From the NCBI RefSeq assembly GCF_022919175.1, contig NZ_CP095043.1, positions 2,232,001-2,296,000 on the forward strand: a DNA stretch of 64,000 nucleotides, written 5' to 3'. The position numbers and the translations under genes are program-made. The notes beneath the pieces are model-generated. The model did no database searches. It saw only the letters and a program-made list of their open reading frames with translations, and was not told where the DNA came from. Positions 59,449 to 64,000 of this stretch are shown here, piece by piece (the stretch's first letter is position 1; each line of letters starts with the position of its first letter). This stretch comes from Leucobacter rhizosphaerae (GTDB lineage: Bacteria > Actinomycetota > Actinomycetes > Actinomycetales > Microbacteriaceae).

Positions 59449-60287
59449 GTGATTCTCCTTCGGATGAGGGCGCTGCCCTGGTCGATCAGCGTGACGAGCA
59501 CGATGATGCAGATGATGATGGCGCTCAAGTGGCCGTAGTCGTACATGCGCATGGCGGTGGTGAGCTCGAGGCCGATGCCGCCGGCGCCGACGAGGCCGAG
59601 GATCGTCGCACCGCGCACGTTGCCCTCGAAGAGCAGCAGTGTGTAGGAGACGAGCAGGGGTGCGGCCTGGGGCAGTACGCCGTATTGGATCACCTGGCGG
59701 CGCGAGGCCCCGACGGCCTCCATCGCCACGATGGGACCGCGATCCACCGACTCCATCGCCTCGGCGAACACCTTGCCGATCGAGCCCAGCGAGCCGAGCG
59801 TCATGGCGAGGATGCCGGCGAACGGCCCGAGCCCTACCGCCGAGACGAACATGAGCGCGAACACGAGGTCGGGCACGGACCGGATCACGTTCATGACCCA
59901 GCGCGCCGGGTAGTACAGCCACTTCGGTGCGATGTTCGAGGCCGCGGCGAACGCGACGAAGAGCGAGAGCACCGCCCCGAGCGCGGTGCCGACGATCGCC
60001 ATCTGCAGCGTCTCGAGCAGCAGGGCAAGGATCGTGCCGAGCTTGGAGAAGTCGGGCGGGAACAGGCGCGACACGAACTCGCCCATGTTCACCGCGCCCT
60101 CGCCGAGCTTCAGGAAGTCGAAGCCGACGCCGCCGGCCGACCACAGCAGGAGGATGATCGCGACCGGGATCCCGATCAGGAATCGCGTGCGCGGGATCGA
60201 GAACGCGCGCTCCATGCGGGCGCGGTCGGCGGGGGCGAGTTCGGGGGTCGGCCGCTGCGTGCGCGGCTCGGGGGTGATGGTGCTCAC
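59445..60287 (-). CDS. phnE: Phosphonate-type ABC transporter permease
   Basis: 280 residues with about six helices. The coupling loop EAVGASRRQVIQYGVLPQA and VIRSVPDLVFALMFV are typical of PhnE. GTG start overlapping the ATPase gene by GTGA. With the ATPase and binding protein it imports phosphonate, phosphite or a related ester. Confidence 0.88.
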   Translation of the reverse strand: MSTITPEPRTQRPTPELAPADRARMERAFSIPRTRFLIGIPVAIILLLWSAGGVGFDFLKLGEGAVNMGEFVSRLFPPDFSKLGTILALLLETLQMAIVGTALGAVLSLFVAFAAASNIAPKWLYYPARWVMNVIRSVPDLVFALMFVSAVGLGPFAGILAMTLGSLGSIGKVFAEAMESVDRGPIVAMEAVGASRRQVIQYGVLPQAAPLLVSYTLLLFEGNVRGATILGLVGAGGIGLELTTAMRMYDYGHLSAIIICIIVLVTLIDQGSALIRRRIT

Positions 60288-61192
60288 GCTGCTGCCCCCG
60301 TCGCGTGGCCGTGGCCGTCGTGCGCGTCGTCGGCGTAGAGCACGGCGAGATCCGCCGCGTCGAGCTCCGAGGTGCGGGCCGACACGAGCATCTCCCCGTG
60401 CCGCAGGCCGACGATGCGGTCGCTGTGGGCGAGGGCGAGTGGCAGCACGTGCAGACTGACGAGCACGGGGATCCCGTCCTCCGCGGCGATCTGCCGCAGG
60501 AGTGCGAGGACGGCATCGGCGAGCTTCGGATCGAGCGACGCGACCGGTTCGTCGGCGAGGATCGCCCGCGGCCGCTGCATCAGCGCCCGCGCGATGGCGA
60601 CGCGCTGCTGCTGCCCGCCGCTCAGCGAGCGCGCCGGCTCGGAGGCCTTGTGCGCGATCCCGACCCGATCGAGCAGGGCGAGGGCGCGACGCCGGTCGGC
60701 GCCCGAGAAGCCGCCGACCCAGTTGATCGGCCCGGCGTGGTGCAGGGCGCCGGCGAGCACATTGGTGAGCACACTCATGCGCGGCACGAGGTTGAACTGC
60801 TGGAACACCTGCCCGACCTCCGAGCGCAGGGTGCGCAGCTCGCCGCGGCGGAGGTTCGTGACGTCGTGCCCCGCGACCCGCACCGAGCCGCCCGAGATCG
60901 GGGCGAAGCCGGTGAGGCTCCGCATGAGCGTCGACTTGCCGGATCCCGAGGCGCCGAGCAGCGCCACCATCTCGCCGGGGAAGAGGTCGAGATCCACGTG
61001 GTCGAGCACGGGCTTCGTGTCGTAGGCGACGCGGAGGTCGCGGACGGTGATCAACGGGAGGGCCTGGCGCAGTTCGCCGGTCGAGGGTTCTGAGGTCATG
61101 GGGGCCGGGGTCGCGGGTGCTGGGTCCGCGGGTGCTGGGTCCGCGGCGACGAGCGGTGCGGGCACGCTCGGCATGCGGAGCGCGGCGCTCAC
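60284..61192 (-). CDS. phnC: Phosphonate-type ABC transporter ATP-binding protein
   Basis: 302 residues from the GTG at 61192. Walker A GASGSGKST, VGQVFQQFNLVPRMSVLTNV (PhnC-typical), signature SLSGGQQQR and Walker B AILADEPVASLD. The first 30 residues are a Pro/Ala repeat (ADPAPADPAPATPAP) from a tandem DNA repeat; an ATG near 61099 could be the functional start. It ends in a His/Asp-rich tail (DDAHDGHGHATG). Confidence 0.87.
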   Translation of the reverse strand: MSAALRMPSVPAPLVAADPAPADPAPATPAPMTSEPSTGELRQALPLITVRDLRVAYDTKPVLDHVDLDLFPGEMVALLGASGSGKSTLMRSLTGFAPISGGSVRVAGHDVTNLRRGELRTLRSEVGQVFQQFNLVPRMSVLTNVLAGALHHAGPINWVGGFSGADRRRALALLDRVGIAHKASEPARSLSGGQQQRVAIARALMQRPRAILADEPVASLDPKLADAVLALLRQIAAEDGIPVLVSLHVLPLALAHSDRIVGLRHGEMLVSARTSELDAADLAVLYADDAHDGHGHATGAAA

Positions 61193-62103
61193 TCGAGATC
61201 CTCGAGCTGCACGCCCGCGACCGCCGCGATGTCGGCGAAGGAGGCGAAGATGCTCGGCTCCGGGGCGATCTCCACCTCGAGGCCGATGAACGAGCTGTAG
61301 GCTGCGAGCGCCTCGGCGTTCTCCTCGGAGAACACCTTCGGCAGGGCCTCCTCGAGCTGGCTGCGGGTCTCATCGTCGAGCGACTGCCGCGCGAGCACCG
61401 TGCCCATCACGTCCATCGCCGGGCTCTCGCCGATCGCACGCCACTCGCCGTCGGCGAACGGGAACATCGGCTCGCCCATCTCGGTGAGCATGAACGCGGT
61501 GCAGGCCGCGTCGACCTGGCCCTGCGCGAGCGCCGCGAAGCTGCCCTCGTGGCCGCCGGCGAAGATCGCCTCGTAGTCCTCGCCCTGGGTGAGTCCCGCC
61601 TCTTGCAGCATGTAGACCGGCATGAAGTAGCCCGAGCTCGAAGCCTGGTCGGCGAAGGCGACGGTCTTGCCCCGCAGGTCCTCGACGCTCTGCACGGGGG
61701 AGTCGTCCAGCACGACGCAGGTGGAGACCGGCTCCTCGCTGCCCTTCCACGCGAGCAGGGCGTCGACCTCCCCGGTGTTGACGGCGAGCGCCGAGGGGAA
61801 GCCGCTCATGATGCCGATGTCGACATGATCGGCGCGGATCGCCTCGACGACGCTCAGGTAGTCGGGCACGTCGGTGACCTCGACCTCGCGACCGGTCTCG
61901 GCCTCGAGGAGCTCGACGAGCGCATCGATCGGGTTGACCTGGGTCGGGTCGTCGGAGACGGGCAGGGTGGCGATGGTGATCGGGGCGTCCGATGCCGGGG
62001 CGACGTTCGCGCCCGACGCATCCTGCGCGGAGGCCTGGCACCCGGTGAGGGCGAGGGCGGCGATCCCGATCGTGCCCAGTGCGGTGAGGGAGGTGCGGCG
62101 CAT
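61189..62103 (-). CDS. phnD: Phosphonate/phosphite-type substrate-binding lipoprotein
   Basis: 304 residues. Lipobox LALTGC, then a PhnD fold: YLSVVEAIRADHVDIGIMSG, and DQASSSGYFMPVYML where the bound phosphonate group usually contacts Ser/Thr backbone. It catches the solute for PhnC/PhnE. First gene of a five-gene minus-strand operon with the phosphatase and TetR. The upstream region has a PHO-box-like repeat. Confidence 0.87.
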   Translation of the reverse strand: MRRTSLTALGTIGIAALALTGCQASAQDASGANVAPASDAPITIATLPVSDDPTQVNPIDALVELLEAETGREVEVTDVPDYLSVVEAIRADHVDIGIMSGFPSALAVNTGEVDALLAWKGSEEPVSTCVVLDDSPVQSVEDLRGKTVAFADQASSSGYFMPVYMLQEAGLTQGEDYEAIFAGGHEGSFAALAQGQVDAACTAFMLTEMGEPMFPFADGEWRAIGESPAMDVMGTVLARQSLDDETRSQLEEALPKVFSEENAEALAAYSSFIGLEVEIAPEPSIFASFADIAAVAGVQLEDLE

Positions 62104-62201
62104 GGGGAGACCTTTCGAGTTGAGCTGCGGGCGATCCCGATTTCGAGATCAGTTGTATTCAAACTCGGCAAGGTGGCCGGGAATTACGAGACTGCCGTAC
62201 T

Positions 62202-62223
62202 GCGAATGGAACGCTCGGTGAAC
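62202..62223 (-). promoter_or_regulatory. PHO-box-like direct repeat upstream of phnD
   Basis: On the minus strand GTTCACCGAGC is followed directly by GTTCCATTCGC, two 11-base units of the kind bound by PhoP/PhoB in actinobacteria (consensus close to GTTCACC). It lies about 100 bases upstream of phnD. The rest of the 220-base gap (62104-62323) is AT-richer and otherwise featureless. Phosphate-starvation control is inferred. Confidence 0.45.
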
Positions 62224-62323
62224 ACCGGGTGTCCGGGGTTCGGGTGCCGGATCCGGGCGCCGCAGCCGACACCCGGCGTCATCTTCGAATCATAAGCTCA
62301 CTGAATGGCTACCATAAAACTAT

Positions 62324-62395
62324 CGCGACGATCCGGATGGTTCCGGTGCTCGGGTCATGACCGGGAAGCAGCGGGTTCGAATCCCGCCGTCGCGT
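62324..62395 (+). tRNA. tRNA-like gene with CAT anticodon (atypical)
   Basis: A full cloverleaf can be drawn. The 7-bp acceptor stem is perfect (CGCGACG 62324-62330 with CGTCGCG 62388-62394). The D stem is CCGG/CCGG with a 6-base loop ATGGTT. The anticodon stem is CTCGG/CCGGG with loop GTCATGA (CAT at 62356-62358). The variable loop has 5 bases, and the T arm is GCGGG-TTCGAAT-CCCGC. Odd points: A instead of U at position 8, a short D loop, two bases between D and anticodon stems, U as discriminator and no encoded CCA. C1-G72 is paired, so it is not an initiator. It could be elongator Met, Ile2 or a non-canonical tRNA-like RNA. Confidence 0.7.
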
Positions 62396-64000
62396 CGATG
62401 AGGGCCCCGAACGCGTCGGACTCCTGCGCGAGATCGACACGGGATCGCGCCCGCCACACCTCGGCGAGCACCGCTCGCGCGCAGCGATCGTGCACGCGGA
62501 ACGGCAGCGAGTTGAGCTGCGGCCGCGTGAACGCGCCACCCGTCGGCAGCGAGGTGAACGGCCCGATCGCGAACTGCGTCGAAGCTCCCGCGAGCCGCCC
62601 GTCGAGGGCGACCTCGATCTGACCGGTGCTCCCGGCGAACTCCGTGTCGGACGCCCGCAGTTCGCGCGCGATCCCGCGCGCGACGAGACCCCGGAGGAAG
62701 GGGTTGTCGCTCTCGCGAGCCTGCGCCTCGGGCAACCAGGCGTCGATCAGCGTCGTGGCCGCCACGGAACTCTCGGCGACGGTCGAACCCGAACCCGAAC
62801 CCGCACCCCCGACCCGCGCCCGACCGGTGGCGACGAACCGGCGTCGGTGCTCGTCCGCCTCGACCGTCAGCTCGCCGCCGAGGAAACGCACGACCCCCGC
62901 GTCGGCCAGGGCGAGCAGTTCCTCGAGACGGTGCCCGGGAGGGCCGCTCGCCAGGTAGCTGAAGGTGCGGTGCCAGCGCCCGGGCAGCGACTCGGTGCGG
63001 CTGCGCGCGTTCCACCGCGCGAGGGGGACCTCGGTGATCGACAGATAGCTGAACAGCGCGGTCATGAATAACGCCTGCGTTGCGCTGTGCTCCTGCGAGG
63101 TGCGCTGGCGGAGATCTTGCGCCACGTGGGCGCGCACTCGATCGTGCACCGGATCGGTCGCGCCCGGATCGGTGGCGTCCGGATCGGCGGCGCCCGGATC
63201 GGCGGCGTCAGGATCCGAATCCACCGCGCCCGGTTCAGCCACCGGTTCCGCAACCCCGAGCGGGCGCAGGAACGACGCGAGGTCGAAGCGGTCGTCGGCG
63301 TGCGGCACGTGGGCCTCGATCAGTGCCAGGAGCTCGTCCGAGTCGGCCCCGCCCGGCGCGGCCAGAATCCCGCGCAGCGCGGAGGCGAACGATGCCCAGG
63401 TGCCACGCACCTGCTCGGGGTGCCCGGTGAAGAGCTCGCGGTAATACCCCGTGAGCAGCTCCGCCGAAAGCAGCGGCCACACGTCGGCGTCGAAGTCGAG
63501 CGGCGCGGTGCGCGCGGAGAGGCCGCGGTGGAAGGGCTCACCGAGGTACTCGAGCGTCTGCGGTTCGCCCACCGGGTGGCTCGTGATCTTGGAGCGGTAC
63601 GGCACCCCGCGGCCGGAGCCGAGGTGCAGGATCGGCTCGCGCCCGCTCGGCACGTACGTCAGGCCGCCCGTGGCACGGGGCACGAAGCGGCCGCCCCGCC
63701 CCTCGGTCAGGAGCACCACGAGGTCGGTCGCGGCGAGACCCATGCCGCGCACGATGACGGGTTCGCCGGGGGCGACCCCGCTGAGGTCGACGTCTGCGGT
63801 GAAGGCGGGGGCGATATAGGTGAGATTGTGGCGGCTCGCGACATCCTGCAGGCGGATCGACTCGGCGGTGGGCGCGGATCCCGTGTGCCCGATGGTGTGC
63901 AGTACGACGTCGGCGGCGAGGCTCGCCCCGGCGGCCAGGCGGACGAGATGCCCGGGCTCGGCGTCATCGACCCGCAGTGCACGATCCTCGTGCCACGCGA
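62355..64000 (-). CDS. FAD/NAD(P)-binding protein (partial, runs off the window)
   Basis: The frame stays open past the GTG at 63752 to the right edge (residues such as GEPVIVRGMGLAATDLVVLL continue a Rossmann-type protein), so the start lies outside. It resembles the NAD_binding_9 group of FAD/NAD(P)-binding proteins. About residues 170-200 of the visible part hold an Asp/Pro/Ala repeat (DPDAADPGAADPDATDPGA). The C-terminus, DATAGFEPAASRS, is encoded by the antisense of the tRNA-like gene. The function is unknown; related proteins occur near amino-acid or peptide-modifying genes. Confidence 0.75.
   Translation of the reverse strand, partial: AWHEDRALRVDDAEPGHLVRLAAGASLAADVVLHTIGHTGSAPTAESIRLQDVASRHNLTYIAPAFTADVDLSGVAPGEPVIVRGMGLAATDLVVLLTEGRGGRFVPRATGGLTYVPSGREPILHLGSGRGVPYRSKITSHPVGEPQTLEYLGEPFHRGLSARTAPLDFDADVWPLLSAELLTGYYRELFTGHPEQVRGTWASFASALRGILAAPGGADSDELLALIEAHVPHADDRFDLASFLRPLGVAEPVAEPGAVDSDPDAADPGAADPDATDPGATDPVHDRVRAHVAQDLRQRTSQEHSATQALFMTALFSYLSITEVPLARWNARSRTESLPGRWHRTFSYLASGPPGHRLEELLALADAGVVRFLGGELTVEADEHRRRFVATGRARVGGAGSGSGSTVAESSVAATTLIDAWLPEAQARESDNPFLRGLVARGIARELRASDTEFAGSTGQIEVALDGRLAGASTQFAIGPFTSLPTGGAFTRPQLNSLPFRVHDRCARAVLAEVWRARSRVDLAQESDAFGALIDATAGFEPAASRS

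Noticed and set aside
59445..61373. Single long frame joining permease and antisense-frame sequence of the ATPase gene
   Set aside because: Only the part below 60287 encodes the permease; the upstream part is a different frame of phnC and is Arg/Pro-rich noise.
62300..62400. Integrated element at the tRNA-like gene
   Set aside because: No integrase gene or direct repeat of the tRNA 3' end is visible in this window.

Overview
The window is a 64 kb piece of a high-GC actinobacterial chromosome. Gene order, the lipobox-bearing binding proteins, the AztABCD-type zinc locus, the VaFE surface protein and the GTG-rich starts fit a Microbacteriaceae member (Leucobacter-like). That placement is inference from protein style, not from a marker gene. 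Gene density is very high, no gene-free stretch exceeds 300 bases, and many genes overlap by 4 bp (ATGA or GTGA), so most of the window is organised as operons. No insertion sequence, phage module or CRISPR array was seen.

Layout from the left: (a) 1-3.8 kb, end of a VaFE/ester-bond surface protein, then a copper-type set (His/Met-rich membrane protein, PCu(A)C lipoprotein, PepSY membrane protein). (b) 3.9-9.6 kb, an aromatic-oxidation cluster all on the minus strand: IclR regulator, StyA-like epoxidase, EthD-like protein, StyB-like flavin reductase, AraC regulator and a vanillyl-alcohol-oxidase-family flavoenzyme. (c) 9.7-11.8 kb, HerA-like ATPase, small acidic protein and a butyrolactone-receptor-like TetR. 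(d) 12.1-27 kb, a fluoroacetate-dehalogenase-like hydrolase with two peptidases, a TetR, a complete peptide-type ABC importer, a tartrate/malate dehydrogenase facing a glycerate kinase, and an unusual zinc-ribbon SDR. (e) 27-35 kb, DoxX protein, aromatic aminotransferase, Lrp regulator, sodium:solute symporter, SDR, PEBP protein, aldehyde dehydrogenase and flavin amine oxidase.

(f) 35.1-41.8 kb, a six-gene sugar operon: TrpA-like barrel protein, GntR, sugar ABC ATPase and permease, FGGY kinase and a binding lipoprotein, with a GntR-type operator on its promoter. (g) 41.8-50 kb, housekeeping and accessory genes (AAA ATPase, membrane proteins, alpha/beta hydrolase, ATP-grasp enzyme, siderophore-interacting protein, ClbS-like and ASCH proteins, a second butyrolactone-receptor-like TetR). 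(h) 50.1-55.5 kb, a zinc uptake locus (AztA diverging from AztB, an AztD-like lipoprotein, AztC, AztD) from a Zur-box promoter. (i) 55.6-57.8 kb, TetR, DUF1304 protein and a medium-chain reductase. (j) 57.9-62.1 kb, a phosphonate/phosphite-type ABC importer translationally coupled to a tyrosine phosphatase and a TetR, with a PHO-box-like repeat upstream. (k) 62.3-64 kb, a tRNA-like gene with a CAT anticodon whose 3' half lies antisense to the end of a FAD/NAD(P)-binding protein that runs off the window.

The least expected signals are: a 25-bp-stem hairpin whose loop is a near-perfect parS (ParB) site; a loose family of long palindromes at transcription-unit ends; a TrpA-type aldolase-like enzyme with intact catalytic acids in a sugar operon; the tRNA-like gene; a full set of defluorinase catalytic residues in a hydrolase; and several in-frame tandem-repeat expansions inside otherwise conserved enzymes.
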